Both the position numbers and the translations under genes were made by a program. The notes below the pieces were generated by a model. It worked only from the letters and a program-made list of their open reading frames with translations. It was not told the DNA's origin and did not search any database. Shown here piece after piece: positions 7,345-15,225 of a DNA stretch of 40,902 nt (the stretch's first letter is position 1; the number at the start of each line of letters is the position of its first letter). This DNA is from Thiohalobacter sp. Its GTDB lineage: Bacteria; Pseudomonadota; Gammaproteobacteria; DSM-19610. The DNA lies in NCBI GenBank assembly GCA_026984515.1, contig JALSRZ010000139.1, forward strand, positions 1 to 40,902, written 5' to 3'.

Positions 7345-8852
7345 AGGGCCGGTTTATCCTGTTTTGTTGCGTACTGCTGACGGCCTGCAGCACACCGGAC
7401 AGCGACAGTATCCGCTTTGGCCTGGCCAGCGCGCCAACCAACCTGGATCCACGCTTTGCCACCGATGCCGCCTCGGAGCGCATTAACCGGCTGCTGTACA
7501 ACCGGCTGGTGGATTTCGACGAGCACGCCCGACCGCGTCCCGCCCTGGCGAGCTGGGAACGGCTGAACGATCGACACTACCGCTTCCGGCTCGGCACCGC
7601 GGGGCGTCGTTTTCACGATGGTTCCCGGCTCGATGCCGCGGATGTGGCCGCCACCTACCGCTCGGTACTGGACCCTGCAACGGCTTCCCCGCAGCGTGGC
7701 ACCCTGGCAATGATCGAGCACATCGAGGTGCTGGACCGGGATACCCTGGACTTCTTCCTGAACCGCGCCGATGCCCTGTTCCCGGGCTTCCTGACCATCG
7801 GCATCCTGCCTGCCGCCGGAATCGAAGCCGGTCGGGCCTTCCATCATCAACCGATGGGCAGTGGACCGTTCCGCCTGCGCAGCTGGCCGGCTCCCGGCAG
7901 GCTGGAGCTGGAACGAACCCGTGACCGGCAGATTATCGTCTTCGAACAGGTGCACGATCCGACCATGCGGGTGCTGAAGCTGCTGCGCGGTGAAGTGGAT
8001 ATCCTGCAGAACGACCTGCCGCCAGAGCTGCTGCACTACCTCGCCGGGAAAAAAGGGATCTACGTCCGGACCCACCGCGGCAGTAATTTTTCCTACCTGG
8101 GATTCCAGCTGCAGGACCGGGATACGGGTAAAGAAGACGTGCGACGCGCCATTGCGCTGGCCATCGATCGCAGGGCCATTATCCGCTACGTGTTTCGCGG
8201 TGCCGCCAGGCCCGCCAGCGCATTGCTGGTGCCGGAGCACTGGGCGGGAAACCCGCACCTGGACAGTATCGAAACGGACCTCGACCGGGCCAGGACCTTA
8301 CTGGCTCGGGCCGGGTATGATGCGGACCACCCCCTGCACATCCGCTATAAAACCTCCAGCGACCCGTTCCGGGTACGAATTGCCACCATCCTGCAGCAGC
8401 AGCTGGGGCGGGTGGGCATCCTCGTGGACGTACAGAGCTATGACTGGGGCACCTTCTACGCCGATATCAAGGCAGGCCGCTTCCAGCTCTACAGCCTGAC
8501 CTGGGTGGGCATCAAGTCTCCCGATATTTTCCGCTACGCCTTTCACAGCGATTCGCTGCCACCGGGCGGGGCCAACCGGGGCCGACTGCAGGACGCCCGG
8601 ATCGACCGCATGATCGAACAGGCGATGGTGGCAAAAGATACACAGCAACAGGCGAAAATCTACGCGGCCCTGCAGGCCCGTCTGCTGGAACAACTGGTGT
8701 ACGTACCACTCTGGTACGAAGACCAGTACCTTGCGGCGCGTGACGGGATCAGCGGGTATAGTCTGGCGACGGACGGTAACTACGACGCGCTGCAAAGTAT
8801 TTCGAAAAACCGGTACACGATCGCTCAACGGGGACTGCAAGATGCCAGATGA
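7338..8852 (+). CDS. Oligopeptide-type ABC substrate-binding lipoprotein (SBP family 5)
   Basis: This 504-residue extracytoplasmic binding protein begins with a lipoprotein signal, FILFCCVLLTAC, with the lipidated Cys at position 17. The mature part starts as family 5 binding proteins do (RFGLASAPTNLDPRF) and has the family hallmarks LLYNRLVDFDE, RFHDGSRLDAADVAATYRS, MGSGPFRL and VRRAIALAIDRRAI. The C-terminal lobe ends with VPLWYEDQ. Such proteins feed peptides, nickel or cell-wall peptides to DppBC/OppBC permeases, and two of these follow at 10546-12293. The GTG at 7338 overlaps the end of the CYTH gene. The stop overlaps the YkuD gene by 11 bases, which argues for shared translation and function. 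Substrate is inferred from context to be muropeptide-like and is not proven. Confidence 0.9.
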   Translation: MVKGRFILFCCVLLTACSTPDSDSIRFGLASAPTNLDPRFATDAASERINRLLYNRLVDFDEHARPRPALASWERLNDRHYRFRLGTAGRRFHDGSRLDAADVAATYRSVLDPATASPQRGTLAMIEHIEVLDRDTLDFFLNRADALFPGFLTIGILPAAGIEAGRAFHHQPMGSGPFRLRSWPAPGRLELERTRDRQIIVFEQVHDPTMRVLKLLRGEVDILQNDLPPELLHYLAGKKGIYVRTHRGSNFSYLGFQLQDRDTGKEDVRRAIALAIDRRAIIRYVFRGAARPASALLVPEHWAGNPHLDSIETDLDRARTLLARAGYDADHPLHIRYKTSSDPFRVRIATILQQQLGRVGILVDVQSYDWGTFYADIKAGRFQLYSLTWVGIKSPDIFRYAFHSDSLPPGGANRGRLQDARIDRMIEQAMVAKDTQQQAKIYAALQARLLEQLVYVPLWYEDQYLAARDGISGYSLATDGNYDALQSISKNRYTIAQRGLQDAR

Positions 8853-9327
8853 CTACCTGCACATCTCACTCGCCAGGCAACGCCTGACGGCTCGCAGGCA
8901 CGGGGATGCGGCCCGGGTATACTCCATATCCACCGCCCGCAACGGACCCGGCATGCAGATGGGCAGCGAACAGACACCGCTGGGCTGGCATCGCGTTCGC
9001 GCGCGCATCGGTGCCGGTTGTGCAATCGGTACTGTATTCAGGGCACGTCGTCCGACCGGAGAAATCTATAGCGCGGAACTGGCAGCCGCGCACCCGGAGC
9101 GCGACTGGATACTCACCCGGATTCTCTGGCTGTGCGGAAGCGAACCGGGTAAAAACCGTTTCGGATCGGTCGACAGCATGCGGCGTTATATCTATATACA
9201 CGGTTGTCCCGACACGGAACCGATGGGTGAGCCGCGTTCCCACGGCTGCATACGCATGCGCAACCGGGACCTGGTCGAACTGTTTGAACAGGTGCCCGTC
9301 GGAATGCCGGTATGGATCGAGGAATGA
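8842..9327 (+). CDS. YkuD-domain protein without signal peptide (possible cytosolic L,D-carboxypeptidase)
   Basis: This 161-residue protein is essentially one YkuD (L,D-transpeptidase) domain. The catalytic motif is H120-x12-S133-H134-G135-C136 followed by IRM, with Cys136 as nucleophile. The N-terminus MPDDYLHISLARQRL enters the fold directly, with no signal peptide, membrane helix or lipobox. Most YkuD enzymes act in the periplasm as cross-linkers, but leaderless cytosolic members (ElsL in Acinetobacter, LdcV in Vibrio) are L,D-carboxypeptidases that trim tetrapeptides during peptidoglycan recycling. NagZ and a peptide importer in the same cluster make that role likely here (inference). The ATG at 8842 follows GGGGACTGCAAG and starts where homology starts. 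A longer frame from 8731 lies within the lipoprotein gene. Confidence 0.88.
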   Translation: MPDDYLHISLARQRLTARRHGDAARVYSISTARNGPGMQMGSEQTPLGWHRVRARIGAGCAIGTVFRARRPTGEIYSAELAAAHPERDWILTRILWLCGSEPGKNRFGSVDSMRRYIYIHGCPDTEPMGEPRSHGCIRMRNRDLVELFEQVPVGMPVWIEE

Positions 9328-9450
9328 CCTGAAGCGAGCAGTCCAATGTGCTAGTGTACTGTAATGCCCTGAATGCACATTTAGACGAGGCCACTTGAAA
9401 TGACCAGCGAACGGTTCGCCTGACAGCCGGACAATTCATCTGAAATAACC

Positions 9451-10539
9451 ATGACAAAAATCATCACAGTTGCCGGCGCAGCAGGAGGTGTCGGAAAAAC
9501 CCGCATTGCGACAAGCCTCGCCATCCGGCTGGCACAACAGGGCAGGCGCGTATGCCTGCTCGAAGCGGATGCCTGTCCGGGCGGAGTGGCGCAACATTGC
9601 CACCACGAGGACCGGTCGCAATCCGCCATCGCAACGGACACATGCCTGATCCGGGACAGCCGCGGTTTCGACCGGCTGCCGCTCAATCCCGACAGGACAG
9701 CAGACGGCGCACGGCAGGAGGCATACTGGCGAGGGCTGGAGCAGGCGCTCGCGCTACTCAACGGCTACGACTGCCTGCTGGTCGATACCCCCTCGCGCAG
9801 CGCGGCCGACACACGCACATTCGCACTGCACGGCTCCGCGACCATACTGGTCGTCACACCGGAACCGGACGTCATCGGCAACGCCTGGGGCCTGTTTCGG
9901 CAACTGCACCAGGGATGCCCGGAACTCCGGGTCTCTCTGGTGGTAAATAAGTCGGAAAATCAGGAAACAGGCGACCAAACCTACACCAAATTCAAGGAAG
10001 TGGCCGGGTTTTACCTTGGCCAGGAAGTACCCCTGCTGGGGGTGCTCGGTGACGCCGGCTACGAACAGGACATGGACCGTCTTGCCGAACGTCTGGGGCA
10101 TGACTGGGATGCCACGGCGGCGATCGACCTGGCGGAATTTGCCCGTAGCCTGCTGCGCAGCGCCGGCCTCGACGCGGATCGTGACCGCCCGGCCCCGCAC
10201 AGCGTTACACCCTGCGTCGACGAAGCGGACTTGCAGCAGCAACTGGAAGGACTCAACGAGCGGGTGGAAGCATTGATTGCCGAAATGGAAAACCTGCGCA
10301 CGGTTGCCGATCGTGCGCCGGAGGTCATCGATTTCCCGCAGGCGGATCGAGGCGCCCCGGTTTCGCACTGCCCCGATATCTGTTTCGCCGTACAGAGTTC
10401 TTTCGAAGAGGTCACCGTGCAGGGTGAAACCATTTCGATCTACCGCATGCGGCGCGCCAACGGCGACCCACAGCGTTTTGCCTGCCATAGTCCCGATGAC
10501 GATATCCAGGAACCCGAACCGCAATCCACTTCCTCGTAG
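9451..10539 (+). CDS. ParA/MinD-like P-loop ATPase with atypical Walker A
   Basis: This 362-residue protein begins with a MinD/ParA/FlhG-type ATPase domain (about 1-240). The P loop is GAAGGVGKT at residues 9-17: Lys16 is present, but the usual signature Lys of the deviant motif (KGGxGKT) is Ala at position 11. LLEADACPGG (about 37-46) matches switch I with an Asp at 40, and DCLLVDTPS (about 107-115) is the Walker B region. Residues about 255-290 are rich in Leu and Glu in a heptad-like pattern, likely a coiled coil. The C-terminal tail is not recognised. No membrane-targeting helix is obvious. A 123-base gap separates it from the YkuD gene, but only 6 bases separate it from the permease gene. 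Its partner is unknown. Confidence 0.8.
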   Translation: MTKIITVAGAAGGVGKTRIATSLAIRLAQQGRRVCLLEADACPGGVAQHCHHEDRSQSAIATDTCLIRDSRGFDRLPLNPDRTADGARQEAYWRGLEQALALLNGYDCLLVDTPSRSAADTRTFALHGSATILVVTPEPDVIGNAWGLFRQLHQGCPELRVSLVVNKSENQETGDQTYTKFKEVAGFYLGQEVPLLGVLGDAGYEQDMDRLAERLGHDWDATAAIDLAEFARSLLRSAGLDADRDRPAPHSVTPCVDEADLQQQLEGLNERVEALIAEMENLRTVADRAPEVIDFPQADRGAPVSHCPDICFAVQSSFEEVTVQGETISIYRMRRANGDPQRFACHSPDDDIQEPEPQSTSS

Positions 10540-10557
10540 GCCGGCATGCCGGCCTAC
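10536..10557. promoter_or_regulatory. Perfect 22-bp palindrome over the stop/start junction
   Basis: The 22 bases from 10536 to 10557 are a perfect palindrome, with core GGCCGGCATGCCGGCC. It covers the TAG stop of the ParA-like gene (10537-10539) and the ATG of the first permease (10546-10548), which falls at the centre. As RNA it can form a GC-rich stem of about nine pairs with the start codon in the loop. No strong Shine-Dalgarno sequence precedes the ATG. This suggests the permease is read only when ribosomes finishing the upstream gene open the hairpin. A protein binding site is an alternative. Confidence 0.6.
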
Positions 10558-11472
10558 CTGATCTCCCGGCTGTGGATGGCGGTCTGGGTGATCTTCGGGG
10601 TCACCAGCCTGGTCTTCTTCCTCATTCACTGGGTGCCGGGTGATCCGGTCGAGGTGATGCTGGGCGAGTCCGCCTCGGCTTTTGATCGCGAATCACTGCG
10701 ACAGGCGCTGGGACTGGATCAACCCATACTGGCGCAGTGGGGATCTTTTCTGGCCGGCGTTTTCACCCTCGACATGGGGGTTTCCCTGTTTCACCAGCAA
10801 CCGGTCATGGCGTTGTTGAACGCGCGTTACCCGGCAACCCTGGAACTGGCTGCGGCGGCTTTCCTGATTGCCATCGTGATTGCGCTGCCGCTGGGGCTGA
10901 TGGCGGCGGCCCGCCAGGGCAGTCGCCGGGACTTCGCTGCCATGGGATTTTCCCTGCTCGGGGTATCGATTCCCAATTTCTGGCTGGGGCCGCTGCTGGT
11001 GCTGGTGTTTGCACTCGGCCTGGGCTGGTTTCCGGTCAGTGGCCGGGAAGCCGCGGGCGCGGTAGTGCTGCCGGCCATCACCCTTGGCACCTCGCTGGCG
11101 GCGATCCTGTCGCGCATGGTGCGCAGCAGCCTGCTGGAGGTGCTGGGGGAGGACTTTATCCGCACGGCTCGTGCCAAGGGCCTGTCCGCCCGGCAGGTAC
11201 TGGTGCGGCATGCTCTGCGCAATGCCTGGTTACCCATCCTGACCCTGCTGGGCATGCAGGCAGGCGCGCTGCTGGGTGGAGCGGTCATTACCGAAACCGT
11301 CTTCAACTGGCCCGGCATCGGTTCACTGCTGGTCGAGTCGATCCAGCGTCGTGACTACCCCGTGGTACAGGCCTGTGTGCTGATGATCAGCCTGGCCTAC
11401 GTCACCATCAACCTGCTGACCGACCTGCTGTATGCCTGGGTGGACCCGCGCATACGCCTGGGGCAGCGTTGA
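10546..11472 (+). CDS. Dipeptide/oligopeptide ABC transporter permease, DppB type
   Basis: This 308-residue inner-membrane protein has the DppB/OppB layout. The N-terminal helix ISRLWMAVWVIFGVTSLVFF is followed by a periplasmic part with HWVPGDPVEVMLGE and LGLDQPILAQW, then a five-helix BPD_transp_1 core. The coupling (EAA) loop reads EDFIRTARAKGLSARQVLVR at about 203-222, and ETVFNWPGIGSLL and the C-terminal VDPRIRLGQR are typical. It pairs with the DppC-type permease, whose ATG overlaps this stop by one base (TGATG). The gene start lies in a palindrome. No ABC ATPase gene is present in the cluster. Confidence 0.94.
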   Translation: MPAYLISRLWMAVWVIFGVTSLVFFLIHWVPGDPVEVMLGESASAFDRESLRQALGLDQPILAQWGSFLAGVFTLDMGVSLFHQQPVMALLNARYPATLELAAAAFLIAIVIALPLGLMAAARQGSRRDFAAMGFSLLGVSIPNFWLGPLLVLVFALGLGWFPVSGREAAGAVVLPAITLGTSLAAILSRMVRSSLLEVLGEDFIRTARAKGLSARQVLVRHALRNAWLPILTLLGMQAGALLGGAVITETVFNWPGIGSLLVESIQRRDYPVVQACVLMISLAYVTINLLTDLLYAWVDPRIRLGQR

Positions 11473-12293
11473 TGCTGCCGGTCTGGCCGGGGGTCATCCT
11501 GTTGCTGTGGGCACTGGTCGCGCTGGCTGCCCCCTGGCTGCCCCTGCAACCCGACCGTATCGAACTGCAGGCGATCCTGCAGGGACCGTTCCATTCTTTC
11601 TGGCTGGGTGCCGACGACCTGGGCCGCCCGGTACTGGACCGGGTGCTGGTCGGTGCGCGCACCTCCTTCCTGGTGGCCGCCTGGGTGGTCACCCTGTCGG
11701 TAACGGTCGGCACCCTGCTGGGCAGCATGGCCGCCTATATCGGCGGTATCTGGGATCGTGCCCTGGTGATGGTGATCGACATTTTCATGGCCTTCCCGGG
11801 TATCCTGCTGGCCATTGCGCTGGCCGGTCTGCTGGGACCGGGTATCGATAACCTGGTGCTGGCGCTGACGCTGGTGGGCTGGGTCGGTTACGCACGCCTG
11901 GCGCGTGCCCAGGTGCTGTCGGTGCGGCACCGGGAACATGTACTGGCGGCCAAAGCACTGGGTAGCGGAACCGCGCGCATTGTCACCCGTCACCTGGTTC
12001 CCCTGATCAGCGCACCGCTGGTGGTGGAGGCCACCTTCGGGGTCGCAGCCGTCGTCGTCGCGGAATCCGGGCTGTCCTTTCTCGGCCTGGGTGTGCAGCC
12101 CCCTGAAGCCTCGTGGGGCAGCATGATACGCGACGGTGTGCGCTACATGCTGGTAGCGCCACACCTGGTGCTGGTGCCCGGCAGCCTGCTTTTTCTGGTA
12201 GTGTTGAGTGTCAATCTTCTCGGCGACCGCTTGCGCGATTACCTCGACGTGCGTAACGCGGGGGCGGTAACGGGGCAAAGGACCGGAAAATGA
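11472..12293 (+). CDS. Dipeptide/oligopeptide ABC transporter permease, DppC type
   Basis: This 273-residue inner-membrane protein is the partner of the DppB-type permease. It has the family features FWLGADDLGRPVLDRVLVGAR, the six-helix core, the coupling loop REHVLAAKALGSGTARIVTR, and LSFLGLGVQPPEASWGSMI near the end, which is diagnostic of DppC/OppC proteins. I chose the ATG at 11472 (TGATG overlap); an in-frame TTG at 11469 is the only longer option. Its stop overlaps the nagZ ATG by four bases (ATGA). With the binding lipoprotein at 7338 it makes an importer that must borrow ATP-binding subunits from another locus. Confidence 0.94.
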   Translation: MLPVWPGVILLLWALVALAAPWLPLQPDRIELQAILQGPFHSFWLGADDLGRPVLDRVLVGARTSFLVAAWVVTLSVTVGTLLGSMAAYIGGIWDRALVMVIDIFMAFPGILLAIALAGLLGPGIDNLVLALTLVGWVGYARLARAQVLSVRHREHVLAAKALGSGTARIVTRHLVPLISAPLVVEATFGVAAVVVAESGLSFLGLGVQPPEASWGSMIRDGVRYMLVAPHLVLVPGSLLFLVVLSVNLLGDRLRDYLDVRNAGAVTGQRTGK

Positions 12294-13339
12294 GTATTGG
12301 ACCCGTGATGGCGGACGTGCAGGGCCTGGAGCTGCAGGCGGAAGAGCGTGACCTGCTGCAACACCCGGCCGTGGGCGGCGTGATCCTGTTCAGCCGTAAC
12401 TACGAATCGCCCGAACAGCTTCAGCAACTGGCCAGGGAAATCCATGGCCTGCGCCAGCCACCGTTATTACTGGCGGTGGACCAGGAGGGCGGACGCGTGC
12501 AGCGCTTTCGCGACGGTTTTTACCGTCTGCCGCCGGTCGGGCAGCTGGGTGCGCTGTACGCGAAGGGCCGCGACCGGGCACTGCGCCTGTGTGAGGAAGC
12601 CGGCTGGATGATGGCCAGTGAAGTGCTCTCGGTCGGCATCGACCTCAGCTTTGCACCGGTGCTGGACCTGGACCTGGGCGTATCGGCGGTCATCGGCGAC
12701 CGGGCCTTTCACCGTGCTCCGGACGCGGTCACCGAACTGGCACTGGCCTACCAGCGTGGCATGCACGCGGCCGGCATGGCAACGGTGGGCAAACATTTCC
12801 CCGGCCACGGTGGAGTGACGCTGGACTCACACCATGCGCTTCCCGAGGATGAACGCTCCCTGGCCGACCTGGAGCTGCAGGACCTGGTACCGTTCGAACG
12901 CCTGATTCACAACGGCCTCAACGGGATCATGGCGGCGCACGTTTTGTACCCGCAGGTGGACAGCCAGCCGGCCGGTTTCTCCAGGCGCTGGCTGAATGAT
13001 ATCCTGCGTACGTCACTGGGATTCCAGGGCGCCATTTTCAGCGACGATCTCAGCATGGGTGGTGCCCGGTGGGCAGGGGATTACCCCGAGCGCGCACGTG
13101 CCGCACTGGAGGCGGGCTGTGATATGGTACTGGTCTGCAACCAGCCGCAACACGCCGTCGAGGTCATCGAATCGCTGGCCGGTCACAATGACCCGGCCGC
13201 GCACCTGCGCCTGGCAAGAATGCACGGCTCAAACTGGCCGGAGCGCCGCGAGCTGCTGGCATCGCGGCGCTGGCAAGGGGCCGTGTCACTGCTGGAAAGC
13301 TGCGAGCCCGAGCGCTGGCTGGATATGGACCTGGAGTAA
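12290..13339 (+). CDS. nagZ: Beta-N-acetylhexosaminidase NagZ
   Basis: This 349-residue cytosolic glycoside hydrolase of family 3 removes N-acetylglucosamine from 1,6-anhydro-muropeptides during peptidoglycan recycling. The NagZ motif KHFPGHGGVTLDSHHALP starts at about residue 167, and the catalytic Asp lies in FSDDLSMGGA at about 249. N-terminal family motifs GVILFSRNYESPEQL and DQEGGRVQRFRDGF are intact. Length is normal. It overlaps the DppC-type gene by four bases and is followed after two bases by the MscS gene, so it is part of the importer operon. This is the strongest clue that the imported peptides are wall fragments. Confidence 0.96.
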   Translation: MSIGPVMADVQGLELQAEERDLLQHPAVGGVILFSRNYESPEQLQQLAREIHGLRQPPLLLAVDQEGGRVQRFRDGFYRLPPVGQLGALYAKGRDRALRLCEEAGWMMASEVLSVGIDLSFAPVLDLDLGVSAVIGDRAFHRAPDAVTELALAYQRGMHAAGMATVGKHFPGHGGVTLDSHHALPEDERSLADLELQDLVPFERLIHNGLNGIMAAHVLYPQVDSQPAGFSRRWLNDILRTSLGFQGAIFSDDLSMGGARWAGDYPERARAALEAGCDMVLVCNQPQHAVEVIESLAGHNDPAAHLRLARMHGSNWPERRELLASRRWQGAVSLLESCEPERWLDMDLE

Positions 13340-13341
13340 GG

Positions 13342-14439
13342 GTGGATACCGAGGCAACCGTACTGCAATACGTTTCTGACTGGACCGGGGCGAATACCTG
13401 GGTGGTGCAGGTGTTCGTCATCGTGTTCCTGGCGCTGCTGTTCGATTTTGTCCAGCGCCGCCTGCTGAAACGCCTGCACAGGAAACTGGAAAGCACCCGG
13501 AATCCCTGGGACGATGCGCTGATCCGTTCCGCCATGCGCCCGTTGAGCGCGCTGATCTGGATTACCGGTATCAGCTTTGCCGCCGACATCGTCGCCGCGG
13601 AAACGAAGGCACCCCTGTTTGAAGCCGTTGGGCCGTTACGGCATGTGGGCATTATTGCCACGCTGGCCTGGTTCCTGGTCCGTCTGGTCAGCAACATGCA
13701 GCAATCCATCATTGAACGCGGCATGTCCAGTGGCGAACCCTACGACCGTACCACGGCGGATGCCATCGGCAAGCTGACGCGCGTATCCATCCTCATCACG
13801 GCGGCGCTGGTCATCCTGCAGACACTGGGCTTCAGTGTGTCCGGTGTACTGGCCTTTGGCGGTATCGGCGGTATCGCCGTCGGTTTTGCGGCCCGGGACC
13901 TGCTGGCCAATTTCTTTGGCGGCCTGATGCTGTACCTGGACCGGCCATTCAGTGTCGGCGACTGGATACGCTCACCGGACCGGGAGATCGAAGGGACGGT
14001 GGAAAATATCGGCTGGCGCCTGACCACCATCCGCAATTTTTCCAAACGTCCCATCTATGTACCAAACTCCGTGTTTGCCAATATTGCCGTGGTCAACCCT
14101 TCGCGCATGACCCATCGGCGCATCAAGGAAACCATCGGTATCCGTTACGAGGATGCCGATAAAATGAACGTTATCGTACAGGCCGTGGAAAACATGCTGA
14201 AACAGCACCCGGAAATCGACAGTTCGCAGACACTGATGGTCAACTTCAACCGTTTTGCACCTTCGTCACTGGATTTCTTTATCTATACCTTTACCCATAC
14301 GACCAACTGGATGAAGTATCACGACATCAAGCAGGATATCCTGCTGCGGATTGAACGGATTATTCGCGAGGCGGGTGCTGAAATTGCTTTCCCGACTTCC
14401 ACGGTGCACCTGTCCGGCGGCCTGGCAGGGCATGAGTAA
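13342..14439 (+). CDS. MscS-family mechanosensitive channel
   Basis: This 365-residue membrane protein has several N-terminal helices (about 17-39, 67-84, 93-112, 133-152) and the MscS pore region at about 155-185, GVLAFGGIGGIAVGFAARDL, with the Gly/Ala packing pattern of the pore-lining helix, followed by NFFGGLMLYLDRPFSVGDWI. The C-terminal beta domain reads GTVENIGWRLTTIRNF and VYVPNSVFAN-like text (IYVPNSVFANIAVVNPS). The GTG at 13342 is preceded by GGAG with 5 bases spacing, overlapping the nagZ stop region. Such channels release solutes on hypo-osmotic shock. Its place in a wall-recycling operon is plausible, but no direct link is shown. Confidence 0.93.
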   Translation: MDTEATVLQYVSDWTGANTWVVQVFVIVFLALLFDFVQRRLLKRLHRKLESTRNPWDDALIRSAMRPLSALIWITGISFAADIVAAETKAPLFEAVGPLRHVGIIATLAWFLVRLVSNMQQSIIERGMSSGEPYDRTTADAIGKLTRVSILITAALVILQTLGFSVSGVLAFGGIGGIAVGFAARDLLANFFGGLMLYLDRPFSVGDWIRSPDREIEGTVENIGWRLTTIRNFSKRPIYVPNSVFANIAVVNPSRMTHRRIKETIGIRYEDADKMNVIVQAVENMLKQHPEIDSSQTLMVNFNRFAPSSLDFFIYTFTHTTNWMKYHDIKQDILLRIERIIREAGAEIAFPTSTVHLSGGLAGHE

Positions 14440-14451
14440 TTGGCAGGGGCT

Positions 14452-14563
14452 GCCTGGTGTGGCTGGTGGCTGCGTACAGACGCGCTGTAAATACTTCCCT
14501 GTGCGCTCGACGGCAGCATCCCTGCTGCCGACGATCTGTACGCAGTCACCAGCCATACCAGGC
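14452..14563. repeat. Nested palindromic repeat between mscS and hpt
   Basis: Arms at 14453-14480 and 14535-14562 are 28-base inverted repeats differing at two positions; one further pair extends the stem. Between them are two smaller hairpins: GCGC...GCGC around 14482-14505, and a strong 8-bp stem CGGCAGCA-tccc-TGCTGCCG at 14511-14530. The whole can fold into a three-armed structure. The inner block with CGACGGCAGCATCCCTGCTG resembles dispersed intergenic palindromes I recall from other gammaproteobacteria. It fills most of the 162-base gap and may act as a REP-like or mobile element, or as an RNA processing site. Confidence 0.75.
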
Positions 14564-14601
14564 TCTTTTCATCAACACCAGCGGGAATTGAACAGCAGGT
14601 T

Positions 14602-15171
14602 ATGAGCAGCGATACGGACAGCATACGGGCGGTACAGCAGCAGGCGGACTGCCTGTTTTCCCGGGCCGAGGTCGAGCAGGCGCTGGACCGCCTGGCAGGT
14701 GATATCGAGCAGGAACTGGGCGACCGGGACCCGTTACTCCTGTGCGTCATGACCGGCGGACTGGTGCCGGCCGCCGGGCTGTTTACCCGCATGGAGTTCC
14801 CTGTACAACTCGATTACCTGCATGCCACCCGTTACCAGGGCACCGTGGGCGGCAGCGAACTGAAGTGGATCACCATGCCTTCCCGGCCGCTGCAGGGACG
14901 CACGGTACTGGTCGTCGACGACATCCTGGACGAGGGGCTGACACTGGCTGCCATCCTGGAGTATTGCCGGGAGCAGGGCGCCAGCGACGTATACAGCGCC
15001 GTGCTGGTGGAAAAACTGCATGCACGCAAGCACGCCGGGCTGCAGGCGGATTTTGTGGGCCTGCAGGTCGAGGACCGCTACGTGTTTGGCTATGGTATGG
15101 ATTACCACGGCTACCTGCGCAATGTGAAGGGTATCTATGCAGTTGCGGAAGACGAACCGACAAAATCCTGA
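14602..15171 (+). CDS. Hypoxanthine(-guanine) phosphoribosyltransferase
   Basis: This 189-residue cytosolic enzyme transfers phosphoribose from PRPP to hypoxanthine or guanine. The PRPP-binding motif VLVVDDILDEGLTLAA is intact at about 101-116. The fold begins with SRAEVEQALDRLAGDI and has LLCVMTGGLVPAAGLFTR (the PPi loop) and DYLHATRYQG. The C-terminal hood contains ADFVGLQVEDRYVFGYGMDY, and its D-R-[YF]-V-F-G-Y-G-x-D pattern is typical of hypoxanthine enzymes. In Pseudomonas and relatives such a gene lies near nagZ and mtnP. It is 54 bases ahead of the methylthioinosine phosphorylase, which yields hypoxanthine. Confidence 0.92.
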   Translation: MSSDTDSIRAVQQQADCLFSRAEVEQALDRLAGDIEQELGDRDPLLLCVMTGGLVPAAGLFTRMEFPVQLDYLHATRYQGTVGGSELKWITMPSRPLQGRTVLVVDDILDEGLTLAAILEYCREQGASDVYSAVLVEKLHARKHAGLQADFVGLQVEDRYVFGYGMDYHGYLRNVKGIYAVAEDEPTKS

Positions 15172-15225
15172 AGAAAGCGACGCGCCGTCAGGCGGACGAA
15201 CCGAAACAGAGCGAACGAGGCTCCC

